This document shows positions 53,701 to 63,316 of a stretch of 64,000 bases of DNA, piece after piece; the stretch's first letter is position 1, and the number at the start of each line of letters is the position of its first letter. A program made the translations under genes and the position numbers. This DNA is from Candidatus Anaerostipes excrementavium. Lineage in GTDB: Bacteria; Bacillota; Clostridia; Lachnospirales; Lachnospiraceae. The DNA lies in the NCBI GenBank assembly GCA_019114985.1, contig DXEM01000004.1, forward strand, positions 1-64,000, in the 5' to 3' direction. The notes beneath the pieces were generated by a model. It saw only the letters and a list, made by a program, of their open reading frames with translations. It searched no databases and had not been told where the DNA came from.

Positions 53701-53740
53701 TTATTCAGCCATGCCTTTGATGTATGGATGAATAATTATA
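53698..53740. repeat. Short palindrome, possible reduced copy of the 11.7-kb repeat; polC terminator
   Basis: TAATTATTCAGCCAT and ATGGATGAATAATTA are imperfect inverted arms with an 11-nt loop, directly after the polC stop. The TATTCAGCCAT arm is shared with the outer arm of the repeat at 11670. A terminator role is possible, although the T-run is weak. Confidence 0.45.
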
Positions 53741-53769
53741 AATTGACTGCAAATTTCTGTAAAAATCCC

Positions 53770-53798
53770 TTGTCAAGTACTTTTTTTCATGATAAAAT
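53770..53798 (+). promoter_or_regulatory. Promoter of the rimP-nusA-infB operon
   Basis: TTGTCA at 53770-53775 and TAAAAT at 53793-53798, spacing 17. Confidence 0.6.
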
Positions 53799-53820
53799 AA
53801 AAACAGCTTAAGAGATTACC

Positions 53821-53852
53821 GATAAGAGTGGGCGCAAGTCCACTCTTATTGT
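53821..53852 (+). promoter_or_regulatory. rimP leader stem-loop
   Basis: ATAAGAGTGG and CCACTCTTAT form a perfect 10-bp stem with an 8-nt loop in the transcribed leader. A GAGTGG/CCACTC hairpin recurs ahead of rimP (ylxS) in Firmicutes. There is no T-run, so it is unlikely to be a simple terminator. Confidence 0.55.
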
Positions 53853-53917
53853 TTGTCTAAAATCGAAGACCTATGAACAAGAGAAAATGACGATAACAGA
53901 TGGAAAGGAATGATATT

Positions 53918-54382
53918 TTGGCAAAACACGCAGAAATCGAAGAAAGAACAGAAGCTTTGGTTCTTCCGATCATAGAAGAACATCATTTTGAATTAGTTGA
54001 TGTAGAATATGTAAAAGAAGGAGCGGATTGGTATCTTCGGGTATATGCGGACAAAGAAGGCGGGATCAATATTGATGACTGTGTTTTGATCAGCCGTGCT
54101 CTGGAAGCAAAGCTGGATGCAGAAAATTTTATTGAAGACGCTTATATCTTGGAAGTCAGCTCTCCGGGGCTTGGACGTCCGCTTAAGAAAGAAAAAGATT
54201 ATCTTCGCAGCATTGGAAAATCAATTGATATTAAATTATATCAGGCGAAAGAAAAGCAAAAAGAATTTACGGGAATTTTGAAAGAATATTCCAACGGCCA
54301 TATCATTTTGACGATTGATGAGGAAGATATCACATTTGAAACAAAGGGCATTGCAATGGCCCGCTTGTCATTGGATTTTTAA
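53918..54382 (+). CDS. rimP: Ribosome maturation factor RimP
   Basis: TTG 53918 is preferred: AAAGGA lies 8 bases upstream and the resulting N-terminus aligns in length with other RimP proteins. An in-frame ATG at 53900 has no good ribosome binding site. The 154-residue product has ELVDVEYVKEGADWYLRVYAD and LEVSSPGLGRPL. It assists 30S maturation. It is first in the nusA-infB operon. Confidence 0.92.
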   Translation: MAKHAEIEERTEALVLPIIEEHHFELVDVEYVKEGADWYLRVYADKEGGINIDDCVLISRALEAKLDAENFIEDAYILEVSSPGLGRPLKKEKDYLRSIGKSIDIKLYQAKEKQKEFTGILKEYSNGHIILTIDEEDITFETKGIAMARLSLDF

Positions 54383-54398
54383 GGAGGAAAGAGAAAAA

Positions 54399-55634
54399 AT
54401 GAACGAATTAATTGCAGCGCTGAATCAGTTGGAAAAGGAAAAAGGAATTGACAAAGATGTTATTATGGAAGCCATCGAAAATTCTCTTCTTGCTGCATGT
54501 AAAAGAGATTTTGGAAGCTCCGACAATGTCATCGTAAATATGGATCGCCAGACAGGCGATATCTATGTATATGCGCTGAAAGAGGTTGTAGAAGAAGTCA
54601 TGGATCCGGCTTTGGAAATCAGCCTTGGAAAAGCAAAAGCCATCGATCAGAAATATGAACTGGGTGATCAGGTACGCATTGAGATCACACCAAAAGATTT
54701 CGGACGAATCGCGGCGATGCATGCACGAAGCGTTATCGTACAGAAGATCAAAGAAGAAGAGCGCCGTGTTGTCTATGATCATTTCTACTGCAAAGAGAAA
54801 GATATTGTAACAGGCGTCGTACAAAGATATGTAGGTGAAAATGTAAGCGTAAGTTTGGATGACAGGACAGATGCTCTTTTGATGAAATCAGAACAGATCC
54901 GCGGAGAGGTGTTTAAACCAACGGAACGCATCAAGCTTTACATTGTCGAAGTAAAAGAAACAAACCGAGGACCGCGTATCCTCGTGTCCAGAACACATCC
55001 GGATCTTGTAAAGCGATTGTTTGAAAAAGAAGTCGCAGAGATCCAGGATGGTACCGTAGAGATTAAAAGCATCGTAAGAGAAGCCGGTTCCAGAACAAAA
55101 ATGGCGGTATGGTCCAATGATAAGAATGTTGATCCGGTAGGAGCATGTGTCGGGTTAAACGGCGCCAGAGTCAATGCCATTGTCAATGATTTAAAAGGTG
55201 AGAAAATCGATATCATAAATTGGAATGAAGACCCTTGTATATTTATTGAAAATGCATTAAGCCCGTCGAAAGTCGTATCTGTGACAGCAGATGTGGAAGA
55301 AAAGAGCGCTGAAGTCGTTGTACCGGATTATCAGTTATCTCTCGCAATCGGAAAAGAAGGGCAGAATGCAAGACTGGCAGCACGTCTGACCGGATATAAG
55401 ATCGATATCAAGAGTGAATCTCAAGCACAGGAAGAAGCACAGAGAAAAGAGCTCGAGGAAGAAGAACCGAATCTGATGGAATTTGATGACGAATTTGATA
55501 TGGATCCGACCGTTGAAGAGGATCTTATGACAGAATCAGAGACAGAAGATATATCTTTTGAAGAAGATATGCAGGATGAAACAGATGCTTTCGAAGAAGA
55601 TCATTTTGAGGAAGCTGTTGACGAAGAAGAATAA
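54399..55634 (+). CDS. nusA: Transcription termination/antitermination protein NusA
   Basis: ATG 54399 follows AAGGAGGAAAG. The 411-residue protein has the N-terminal RNAP-binding domain, S1 domain (GVVQRYVGENVSVSL), and two KH domains (GACVGLNGARV, LAIGKEGQNARLAARL). A strongly acidic tail of about 60 residues follows. It controls pausing, termination and antitermination. Confidence 0.96.
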   Translation: MNELIAALNQLEKEKGIDKDVIMEAIENSLLAACKRDFGSSDNVIVNMDRQTGDIYVYALKEVVEEVMDPALEISLGKAKAIDQKYELGDQVRIEITPKDFGRIAAMHARSVIVQKIKEEERRVVYDHFYCKEKDIVTGVVQRYVGENVSVSLDDRTDALLMKSEQIRGEVFKPTERIKLYIVEVKETNRGPRILVSRTHPDLVKRLFEKEVAEIQDGTVEIKSIVREAGSRTKMAVWSNDKNVDPVGACVGLNGARVNAIVNDLKGEKIDIINWNEDPCIFIENALSPSKVVSVTADVEEKSAEVVVPDYQLSLAIGKEGQNARLAARLTGYKIDIKSESQAQEEAQRKELEEEEPNLMEFDDEFDMDPTVEEDLMTESETEDISFEEDMQDETDAFEEDHFEEAVDEEE

Positions 55635-55648
55635 CAGGATGTGATAGA

Positions 55649-55918
55649 ATGAGCAATCGGAAAATTCCTACGAGGAAATGTATCGGATGCGGAGAACAAA
55701 AGCCAAAACGTGATTTGGTACGTATCGTTCGTTCAAAAGAAGGCGATATCTCCATGGATATGACCGGGAAGAAGAACGGACGCGGAGCGTATATCTGCAG
55801 ATCCGAAGACTGCCTCAAAAAAGCCATTCGATCGAAAGGGCTGGAACGTTCTTTCAAGATGGCAATACCAGAAGAAATCTATGAACAATTAAAAAAGGAG
55901 ATGAATGAGCTTGCATAA
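55649..55918 (+). CDS. rnpM: YlxR-family RNase P modulator
   Basis: An 89-residue protein with RKCIGCGEQKPKRDLVRIV and GRGAYICRSEDCL, the YlxR signature. YlxR (RnpM) binds RNase P RNA in Firmicutes. It lies between nusA and ylxQ as usual and overlaps ylxQ by 14 bp. Confidence 0.92.
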   Translation: MSNRKIPTRKCIGCGEQKPKRDLVRIVRSKEGDISMDMTGKKNGRGAYICRSEDCLKKAIRSKGLERSFKMAIPEEIYEQLKKEMNELA

Positions 55919-56228
55919 TACATTGTCGTCGCTTGGGCTTTGTATGCGGTCAGGCAATCTGATCAGCGGTGATTTTTCGGTTTCAGAAGCGATTCGGAAA
56001 CACAGTGCACATTTCGTAATTGTGGCAGAGGACGCTTCGGATAATACGAAAAAAAAATTCAGAAACTTGTGCAGCCATTATCAGGTGCCTCTTTCTATTT
56101 GGTGCAGCAAGGAACAGCTTGGCCATGCGATCGGCAAAGAATTTAGGGCGTCCATTGCAATTGTGGATCAGGGCTTTTCTGATATGATCCGGAGACAGCT
56201 TGATAAGGAAAAATCTATGGAGGTGTAA
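55905..56228 (+). CDS. ylxQ: L7Ae-family ribosomal protein (YlxQ)
   Basis: A 107-residue L7Ae/L30e-fold protein (LGLCMRSGNLISGDFSV, HFVIVAEDASDNTKKKF). It binds kink-turn RNA in relatives. The start overlaps ylxR behind AAAGGAGATGA. Confidence 0.9.
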   Translation: MSLHNTLSSLGLCMRSGNLISGDFSVSEAIRKHSAHFVIVAEDASDNTKKKFRNLCSHYQVPLSIWCSKEQLGHAIGKEFRASIAIVDQGFSDMIRRQLDKEKSMEV

Positions 56229-56231
56229 TTT

Positions 56232-58589
56232 ATGGCAAAATTCAGAGTATATGAAGTTGCAAAGAAATTAGGAAAAGATAATAAAGAAATTTTGGAAATA
56301 TTAAAATCAAATCAAATCGATGTAAAAAACCATATGAGTATGGTAAATGACGACCAGGTAGCAATTGTAGAAAAAGCATTGGCTCCGAAAAAGAATACAT
56401 CTTCTCAGAAGAATAATCAGAACCGGAAAAACCAGGAAAATGGAAACGGGAAAAAAGAAGGAAAAGGCGCACCAAACAAAAATCAGAATGGAGACCGCCG
56501 TAGAAACGGAAAAAAACAGCCGAATCAGAATCGAAAAGACCAGCGGGATAATCATCCAAGAGATAACAAAGAAAATCGTAATGATAATCAGAACCGAAAA
56601 GATTTTAAAACGCAGAAGAATCAGAAAAACCAAAAGAATAAAAAACAAGATGGAGACCGCAGGATTTTAAGAAAAGAAAATCCGCAGAATTCTCAAAAAT
56701 TCAATAATAAGAATAAAAAGAATAAAAGATTCAATAATAAGAATCAGCAGGAACCTAGAAGAAAGAAGAAAACTTCCGGGCCAGGTGCTTTTATTAAACC
56801 GGAACCGGTAAAGAAGCCGGAAGTCAATCCGGACGTTCCGGTAAAAATTCCTCCGGTATTAACATTAAAAGAACTGGCAGAAGCTCTGTCTATCCCTGCC
56901 AACGATATCATCAAGAAACTTCTGATCAGCGGAGGCGGGATGCTGAATCTGAACTCAGAATTGGATTTTGAACGTGCAGAAGAGATTGCTATGGATTTTG
57001 ACCGCCTGGTAGAGATGGAACAGCAGGTTGATGTGATTGAAGAAATCTTAAAAGACGACGAAGAAGACGATGAGAGCAAGATGGTAGAAAGACCTCCTGT
57101 TGTCTGTGTTATGGGACACGTCGATCATGGTAAAACTTCCCTTTTGGATAAAATTCGTTCTACTCATGTAACCACCGGTGAAGCAGGAGGAATTACACAG
57201 CATATCGGTGCTTACACCGTAGAAACTTCCAATGGCAAGATCACATTCCTTGACACTCCGGGACATGAAGCGTTTACTTCTATGCGTATGCGAGGCGCTC
57301 AGTCCACAGATATTGCGATCCTTGTCGTTGCGGCAGACGATGGCGTTATGCCGCAGACCATTGAGGCAATCAACCATGCAAAAGCTGCAGAAGTCGAGAT
57401 TATTGTAGCTGTCAATAAGATCGATAAAGAAAGTGCTAACATCGAACGTGTAAAACAGGAAATGACAGAATATCAGCTGATTCCGGAAGACTGGGGAGGC
57501 AGCACGATCTTTTGTCCGGTATCTGCCCATACAGGAGAAGGAATCCCTGAATTGCTGGATATGGTATCTTTAACAGCAGAAGTTCTGGAATTAAAGGCAA
57601 ATCCAGACCGAAAAGCAAGAGGTATTGTATTGGAAGCACAGCTTGACAAAGGAAGAGGTCCGGTAGCAACTGTCCTTGTTCAGAAAGGAACCCTTCACGT
57701 TGGCGATGCGATTGCGGTTGGAAATGCTCACGGAAAAGTCCGCGCAATGATCAATGATAAAGGAAAAAGGATCAAAGCAGCCGGTCCGTCTACTCCGGTA
57801 GAGATTCTTGGATTAAGCGAGGTTCCATATGCCGGCGAAGTCTGCATGGCAATGGACAGTGAGAAAGAAGCCCGCTCCGTAGCAGATAAATTTATCGCAT
57901 ATGGAAGAGAGAAAATGCTGTCTGAAACAAAGAGTCAGTTATCTTTGGATGATTTGTTTGACCAAATCCAGGCGGGAAGCGTAAAAGAATTAAATATTAT
58001 CGTAAAAGCCGATGTACAGGGTTCAGTGGAGGCTGTAAAACAAAGTCTTGAAAAACTGACCAATGATGAAGTGGCTGTAAAAGTCATTCATGGAGGTGTC
58101 GGCGCGATCAATGAATCCGATGTAATGCTGGCTTCTGCATCCAACGCGATCATCATTGGATTTAACGTTCGTCCTGAGCCTGCAGCGAAAGATGCTGCGG
58201 CAGCAGACAAAGTCGATATGAGACTTTATCGTGTCATTTATAACGCAATTGAAGATATTGAATCCGCAATGAAGGGAATGCTGGATCCCGAATTTGTAGA
58301 AAAAGTAACCGGTCATGCAGATGTACGCCAGATCTTTAAAGCTTCCGGCGTTGGAACAATTGCAGGTTCTTATGTAACAGACGGAACGATCCAGCGTGAT
58401 AGTTCCACAAGAATCATTCGAGACGGCATTGTCATCCATGAAGGAAAGCTTGCTTCTGTTCAGAGAGGAAAAGACGCAGTCAAAGAAGTTCGAAGCGGCT
58501 TTGAATGCGGATTGGTAATTGAGAACTTTAACGACATCAAAGAAGGCGACCAAATTGAATCTTTCGTTATGGAAGAAGTCCCAAGATAG
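56232..58589 (+). CDS. infB: Translation initiation factor IF-2
   Basis: A 785-residue GTPase. The N-terminal IF2-N helices are followed by a roughly 120-residue Asn/Lys/Gln/Arg-rich low-complexity linker (about 55-175). The G domain has GHVDHGKT (295-302), DTPGHEAF and NKID. C-terminal domains include [14 protein letters not shown]. It places initiator tRNA on the 30S subunit. GGAGGTG precedes the ATG. Confidence 0.97.
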   Translation: MAKFRVYEVAKKLGKDNKEILEILKSNQIDVKNHMSMVNDDQVAIVEKALAPKKNTSSQKNNQNRKNQENGNGKKEGKGAPNKNQNGDRRRNGKKQPNQNRKDQRDNHPRDNKENRNDNQNRKDFKTQKNQKNQKNKKQDGDRRILRKENPQNSQKFNNKNKKNKRFNNKNQQEPRRKKKTSGPGAFIKPEPVKKPEVNPDVPVKIPPVLTLKELAEALSIPANDIIKKLLISGGGMLNLNSELDFERAEEIAMDFDRLVEMEQQVDVIEEILKDDEEDDESKMVERPPVVCVMGHVDHGKTSLLDKIRSTHVTTGEAGGITQHIGAYTVETSNGKITFLDTPGHEAFTSMRMRGAQSTDIAILVVAADDGVMPQTIEAINHAKAAEVEIIVAVNKIDKESANIERVKQEMTEYQLIPEDWGGSTIFCPVSAHTGEGIPELLDMVSLTAEVLELKANPDRKARGIVLEAQLDKGRGPVATVLVQKGTLHVGDAIAVGNAHGKVRAMINDKGKRIKAAGPSTPVEILGLSEVPYAGEVCMAMDSEKEARSVADKFIAYGREKMLSETKSQLSLDDLFDQIQAGSVKELNIIVKADVQGSVEAVKQSLEKLTNDEVAVKVIHGGVGAINESDVMLASASNAIIIGFNVRPEPAAKDAAAADKVDMRLYRVIYNAIEDIESAMKGMLDPEFVEKVTGHADVRQIFKASGVGTIAGSYVTDGTIQRDSSTRIIRDGIVIHEGKLASVQRGKDAVKEVRSGFECGLVIENFNDIKEGDQIESFVMEEVPR

Positions 58590-58661
58590 ATTCCATACCG
58601 TGTTGTTTTCCGGGGATTTTTTCAAATTCCCGGAAAGCAAAAGACAGGAAAGGAGTTAGCA

Positions 58662-59012
58662 ATGAGAAAAAACAGCATTAAAAATACACGCATCAATGGA
58701 GAAGTGCAGCGGGAATTAAGCCGCATTATCAGCAGGGAAATCAAAGATCCGAGAATCGCGCCGATGACATCCGTTGTTGATGCGGTGGTGACCTCAGATT
58801 TAAAACAGTGCAAAGCATATATCAGCGTTCTGGGAGATCAGGAAGCAAAAGATAAAACAATGGAAGGATTAAACAGCGCGCTGGGATATATCCGCAGGGA
58901 ACTGGCTCATACCGTCAATTTGAGAAATACACCGGAAATTCAATTTATTTTGGATGACTCCATCGAATATGGTGTTGAAATGTCAAAGAAGATTGACGAT
59001 TTGCAGAAATAG
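58662..59012 (+). CDS. rbfA: Ribosome-binding factor A
   Basis: A 116-residue KH-fold protein with INGEVQRELSRIISREIKDPRI and KAYISVLGD. It helps 16S rRNA 5'-end maturation and cold adaptation. The 72-bp gap after infB holds a CCGGGGA/TTCCCGG-like hairpin. Confidence 0.95.
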   Translation: MRKNSIKNTRINGEVQRELSRIISREIKDPRIAPMTSVVDAVVTSDLKQCKAYISVLGDQEAKDKTMEGLNSALGYIRRELAHTVNLRNTPEIQFILDDSIEYGVEMSKKIDDLQK

Positions 59013-59020
59013 GAGCAGCT

Positions 59021-59968
59021 ATGAAAGATTTTTTTGCACAAATCCAAAAAGCTAAGACCATTGGGATTACCGGACATATTCATCCGGACGGAGACTGTGT
59101 CGGAAGCTGTCTCGCTTTAAGACAGTATATCACGGAACATTATCCGGAAAAAACAGTGGATGTCTACTTAGAGCCGATTGGCAGCGAATTCTTGTTCTTA
59201 AGCGGCAGTGAAACAATATTGACGGATCCGAAAAAGGATGTTTCTTATGATCTGTTTTTTGTCCTTGACTGCAGCTCAGAAGATCGTTACCATCCTTTTT
59301 GCGGCATGGTAAGAAATGCAGACATTGTTTTTTGTATTGATCACCACATCAGCAATCAGGGATTGGGAAATTACTGTAAAGCAGATCCGAAAGCCAGTGC
59401 GACCTGCGAGGTATTGTGCGGCTTGCTGCCGATGGATCAAATATCGGAAAAATGCGCGGAATGCCTGTATACGGGCATTATACACGACACCGGAGTATTC
59501 AAACATTCCAATACAACGAAGAAAACGATGATTTATGCAGGGGAGCTTCTGGAGAAAGGAGTTCCTCATTCGAAGATCATCGACGAGACTTTTTTTCAAA
59601 AGACTTATGTCCAGAATCTAGTGCTCGGCAAAGCATTATTAAATAGCCGTTTATTTTGCAGCGGAGCTGTGATCTTTGCAAGTCTGTCACAGGAAGAACT
59701 GGATGAACTGCATGCTTCATCTGCGGATCTTAATGGAATCATTGATCAGCTTCGGATTACAAAAGATGTAGAAACCGCTGTGTTTGTCTATCCTTTGGAT
59801 GACGGCGGAAAGAAAGTCAGCATGCGTTCCAACGGAAAAGTAAATGTCGCATCGATCGCCCAGGAATTTGGCGGCGGAGGACATATTTTGGCAGCTGGAT
59901 GTACCGTATTTGGAGATGTGGAAGAAGTCAAAGAGCAGCTGCTTCAAAAGATAAAAATACAATTATAG
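59021..59968 (+). CDS. nrnA: DHH/DHHA1 phosphoesterase (NrnA-like oligoribonuclease/pAp phosphatase)
   Basis: A 315-residue enzyme with GHIHPDGDCVGS, FVLDCSS, CIDHHISNQG (the DHH motif) and the C-terminal GGGGHILAAG of DHHA1. It degrades nanoRNA and pAp. It lies between rbfA and truB as in many Firmicutes. Confidence 0.94.
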   Translation: MKDFFAQIQKAKTIGITGHIHPDGDCVGSCLALRQYITEHYPEKTVDVYLEPIGSEFLFLSGSETILTDPKKDVSYDLFFVLDCSSEDRYHPFCGMVRNADIVFCIDHHISNQGLGNYCKADPKASATCEVLCGLLPMDQISEKCAECLYTGIIHDTGVFKHSNTTKKTMIYAGELLEKGVPHSKIIDETFFQKTYVQNLVLGKALLNSRLFCSGAVIFASLSQEELDELHASSADLNGIIDQLRITKDVETAVFVYPLDDGGKKVSMRSNGKVNVASIAQEFGGGGHILAAGCTVFGDVEEVKEQLLQKIKIQL

Positions 59969-59980
59969 AGGTTTGTTCAT

Positions 59981-60880
59981 ATGATAAACGGAATGATCAA
60001 TGTATATAAAGAACAAGGTTATACATCACATGATGTTGTTGCCAAGTTAAGAGGAATCCTTCATCAAAAGAAAATCGGGCATACCGGAACGCTGGATCCC
60101 AACGCCGTCGGTGTGCTTCCGGTATGTCTTGGCAGAGGAACAAAACTTTGTGATATGTTGACAGCGACAAAAAAGCAGTACCGGACAACGTTTCAATTTG
60201 GAAAAGAGACAGATACAGAAGATATTTGGGGCGAAGAGATCGAAAGTTTTCCGATTCCCAATTCTGAAGAGGACGTAAGGGGAGCCATTCTCTCTTTTGC
60301 AGGGGATTATGACCAGATTCCACCCATGTATTCTGCCAAGAAGACTCAAGGGAAAAAACTTTATGAATTAGCCAGGGAAGGCAAGGTTGTTGAACGAAAA
60401 CCGCAGAAAGTAAAGATCTATGAAATCTCGAATATAGAAATTCGTCTCCCGGAAGTTTCCATGACGGTTACCTGCAGCAAAGGAACCTATATCCGAAGTC
60501 TGTGCCGGGATATTGGACGTAAGCTGCAAAGCGGCGCCTATATGACAGAATTAATTCGAACAAAGTCCAGCGGATTTCGAATTGAAAATTCCCACACTCT
60601 TGCGCAAATCGAAGAAGCAGCAAAAGAAGGCCGTTTGGAAGAATATATCATACCAATTGAGAAGGTCTTTTCCTCGCTTCCGCAGGGAACGGTTCAAAAA
60701 CATTATAATAAATTATTGTATAACGGAAATCCGTTAAAGCAATCCTGCTTTTTTGAGACGAATCTTGATATCGAAAAGAAGCTTCGTGTTTATGATGAGG
60801 ACGGACATTTTATCGGAATTTATCAGTGGAGAAAACAGATGTTTTTTCCGGATAAAATATTTTATGACCAAAATGATTGA
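59981..60880 (+). CDS. truB: tRNA pseudouridine(55) synthase
   Basis: A 299-residue enzyme with the catalytic Asp in GHTGTLDPNAVGVLPV and YSAKKTQGKKLYELAREG. It makes psi55 in the T-loop. The start overlaps no gene; AGAGGTTTG precedes it. Confidence 0.95.
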   Translation: MINGMINVYKEQGYTSHDVVAKLRGILHQKKIGHTGTLDPNAVGVLPVCLGRGTKLCDMLTATKKQYRTTFQFGKETDTEDIWGEEIESFPIPNSEEDVRGAILSFAGDYDQIPPMYSAKKTQGKKLYELAREGKVVERKPQKVKIYEISNIEIRLPEVSMTVTCSKGTYIRSLCRDIGRKLQSGAYMTELIRTKSSGFRIENSHTLAQIEEAAKEGRLEEYIIPIEKVFSSLPQGTVQKHYNKLLYNGNPLKQSCFFETNLDIEKKLRVYDEDGHFIGIYQWRKQMFFPDKIFYDQND

Positions 60881-60889
60881 GAGGAAGCC

Positions 60890-61816
60890 ATGGAGTACAT
60901 TCACGATACTGAAAAATTTCAATTTCATAATACTGCGGTCACCCTTGGAAAATTCGACGGCATGCATAAGGGACATCAGCTGATTTTTGACCAATTAGTT
61001 CAGTACAAGGAACAAGGCTATCAGGCAGCGGTCTTTTCCTTTGACCGTCCGCCGATGAATATGCTGAAACATAAAGATATCCGTGTGATCTATACTCACA
61101 AGGAAAAGACAAAGCTGCTTTCCGAACGAGGGATTGATATTTTTATTGAACATCCTTTTACCACGGCTTTTTCCCATCTGGCACCGGAAGATTTTGTAAA
61201 GAAAATTCTTCTGGATAAGATGGGGATGAAGATCTTGGTCGTAGGAGATGACTGTGGTTTCGGATACAAACGCCGTGGAAATGTAGAACTTTTGCAGGAG
61301 ATGGAGAAGGATCATGATTTTCGTTTGATTGTAATCCCAAAACTGGAATTAAACGGAGGAATTGTTTCCAGTACAAGGATTCGGGCTTTGATCGAAGAAG
61401 GAAAAATAAAGGAAGCGAATGATTTGATGGAAACACCATTTATGATCTACGGAACTGTTGTACACGGAAATCATCTGGGAAAAGATGTTTTGGGAATTCC
61501 AACGGCAAATCAAGTACCGGAAGAAGACAAACTTTTGCCTCCGAATGGCGTTTATGTATCCAGAATTTATTATAAGAATCAGACTTATTATGGAATCAGC
61601 AACGTAGGAACAAAACCGACGATTGAAGGGAAAAAACACATGGGTGTAGAAACCTATATCCTGGATTTCCATAAAGATATTTATCACAAAGAAATTCGTG
61701 TGGAATTGTTATATTATAAAAGACCGGAAATGAAATTTGAGTCTTTGGATGCGTTAAGCAAACAGATGCACAAGGATGCTGATTTCGCCAGAGAATATGT
61801 AAAGAAACACTTTTAA
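60890..61816 (+). CDS. ribF: Bifunctional riboflavin kinase/FAD synthetase
   Basis: A 308-residue protein. The N-terminal FMN adenylyltransferase domain has TLGKFDGMHKGHQ and VVGDDCGFGYKRRG, and SSTRIRALIEEG. The C-terminal riboflavin kinase has GIPTANQVPEED and NVGTKPTIEGKKHMGVETYI. It is the last gene of the operon, before a terminator. Confidence 0.96.
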   Translation: MEYIHDTEKFQFHNTAVTLGKFDGMHKGHQLIFDQLVQYKEQGYQAAVFSFDRPPMNMLKHKDIRVIYTHKEKTKLLSERGIDIFIEHPFTTAFSHLAPEDFVKKILLDKMGMKILVVGDDCGFGYKRRGNVELLQEMEKDHDFRLIVIPKLELNGGIVSSTRIRALIEEGKIKEANDLMETPFMIYGTVVHGNHLGKDVLGIPTANQVPEEDKLLPPNGVYVSRIYYKNQTYYGISNVGTKPTIEGKKHMGVETYILDFHKDIYHKEIRVELLYYKRPEMKFESLDALSKQMHKDADFAREYVKKHF

Positions 61817-61880
61817 AGAGTCTCGCACTGCGGGATTCTTTTTTGTTGCATAGGAAACTGCGTTCCTATGCAACAAAAAA
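61816..61880 (+). terminator. ribF terminator followed by a perfect 18-bp palindrome
   Basis: AGAGTCTCGC and GCGGGATTCT form a stem ending in a T-run near 61844. Its T-run is also the first arm of a perfect inverted repeat: 61839-61856 (TTTTTTGTTGCATAGGAA) and 61863-61880, with a 6-nt loop. The two folds overlap. Confidence 0.75.
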
Positions 61881-61975
61881 TGCTCCGCGCGGATCGCACT
61901 GCGGCGGAGATGAAGATAGCGCCGAAGCGCCCGCCGCAGGCGGAGAATCCTGCAAAGCAGGATTCTTTCTCACTT
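61881..61975. repeat. GC-rich palindromic intergenic repeat
   Basis: A roughly 95-bp GC-rich block repeats GCACTGCGG (also at 61825) and carries GAATCCTGC at 61945-61953 paired with GCAGGATTC at 61957-61965, followed by TTTCT. An open frame crosses it, but the block looks like stacked palindromes, not a gene. Confidence 0.5.
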
Positions 61976-62078
61976 CATTATGGGTGAAATTTTCTTGTAT
62001 CGTTTTCAAAAATAATGTATACTATAAACAACAAATAAATAACTTGATTTTACCCTTTTGGGGAAGGGAGCGATTCAT

Positions 62079-62702
62079 ATGAGTACAAAAACAATCATTA
62101 CGATCGAAAGACAGTATGGAAGCGGAGGACATTTAATCGGACAGAAACTTGCCGATGATCTTGGAATTCCATTTTACGATGGAGAGCTGATTAAGGTAGC
62201 GGCAAAGGAAAGCGGCATCTGCGAAGAGATTTTTGAAAGTTTTGATGAGAAGCCGACCACAAGTTTTCTTTATTCTCTTGTAATGGATCCATACTCTCTC
62301 GGATATAATTCTAATTCCTTTGATTTGCCGCTGAATCACAAGGTATTTCTTGCGGCATTTGATACAATCAAAGAGATCGCATCAAAAGGTCCTTGTGTAT
62401 TTGTCGGAAGATGTGCGGATTATGCACTGGAGGATTTCAATAATTGTTTGAGTGTTTATATTCACGCACCGTTTGAAGATCGAATTCGAAGAATCGAGGA
62501 TTCCTATGATATTCCTTCTGACAAGAGCAAAGAAGCTTTGATCAAGAAAGACAAGCAGCGCTCCAGCTATTATAATTATTACAGCTCTAACAAATGGGGC
62601 GATGCCAAATCTTATGATTTATGTTTGGACAGCAGCTATCTGGGAATTGACGGCAGTGTAGAACTCATCAAACAAGTGATAGCGATGAAAGAAAATCAGT
62701 AA
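62079..62702 (+). CDS. Cytidylate kinase-like family protein
   Basis: ATG 62079 follows GGGAAGGGAG; an ATG at 62058 is less well placed. The 207-residue P-loop protein begins TIERQYGSGGHLIGQKLADDLG and includes FVGRCADYAL and KDKQRSSYYNYYSS. This is the Firmicutes cytidylate-kinase-like family, related to but distinct from Cmk. Substrate unproven. Confidence 0.85.
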   Translation: MSTKTIITIERQYGSGGHLIGQKLADDLGIPFYDGELIKVAAKESGICEEIFESFDEKPTTSFLYSLVMDPYSLGYNSNSFDLPLNHKVFLAAFDTIKEIASKGPCVFVGRCADYALEDFNNCLSVYIHAPFEDRIRRIEDSYDIPSDKSKEALIKKDKQRSSYYNYYSSNKWGDAKSYDLCLDSSYLGIDGSVELIKQVIAMKENQ

Positions 62703-62721
62703 AAGGCGCCGGATCTTTCTG

Positions 62722-63282
62722 ATGTATACATATGAAGAGTTAAAGCATTTTGTATGCGCCTGTAACCGATGTTCCCTGTGCAAGACCCGGAACCATCCGG
62801 TCATGGGCAAAGGAAATCTGCATTCTTCGATTCTTTTCATTGCAGAAGCTCCCGGGCAGACGGAAGATCAAAACGGAATCCCGTTCACCGGCAGATCCGG
62901 ACAAATATTTGACCAGCTGCTTACGGAAGCAGATATGTCAAGAGAGGAGATTTATCTGACCAATGTAGTGAAGTGTCATCCTCCAAGAAACCGTGATCCT
63001 TTGCCGGAGGAACAAGAAGCATGTATACCGTATTTAAAATATGAGACTTTGCTTCTGCGGCCGAAAATCATCGTTTGTCTTGGACGAATCGCTGCTCAGC
63101 GCATTATCCGTCCTAATTTTCGGATTACGAGAGAGCATGGGACATTTGTTACACGAAAAAATGTATCCCTAACTGCAGTCTACCATCCATCTGCAATCTT
63201 AAGGGATCCGACAAAATTTGCAGAAACCGTCCGTGATTTTCAGGCAATCAAAAAGAAATTACAGAACACAGGCCCTATGTGA
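62722..63282 (+). CDS. Uracil-DNA glycosylase (iron-sulfur, type 4-like)
   Basis: A 186-residue protein. Cys17 and Cys20 (CNRCSLCKTR), with later Cys in KCHPP and EACIPYL, fit the 4Fe-4S cluster of family 4/5 UDGs. AEAPGQTEDQNGIPFTGRSG is the active-site region and VYHPSAILRDP the second motif. It removes uracil from DNA. The ribosome binding site is weak. Confidence 0.9.
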   Translation: MYTYEELKHFVCACNRCSLCKTRNHPVMGKGNLHSSILFIAEAPGQTEDQNGIPFTGRSGQIFDQLLTEADMSREEIYLTNVVKCHPPRNRDPLPEEQEACIPYLKYETLLLRPKIIVCLGRIAAQRIIRPNFRITREHGTFVTRKNVSLTAVYHPSAILRDPTKFAETVRDFQAIKKKLQNTGPM

Positions 63283-63301
63283 CAATCACATAGGGCTTTT
63301 A
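63268..63301 (+). terminator. Rho-independent terminator
   Basis: GCCCTATGTGA and TCACATAGGGC form an 11-bp stem with a 3-nt loop, followed by TTTT. Confidence 0.85.
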
Positions 63302-63316
63302 AATTGAGGTATTTTT

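Noticed and set aside
61843-62082. 79-codon plus-strand frame after ribF
   Set aside because: It runs through stacked palindromes and a terminator, and has no ribosome binding site.
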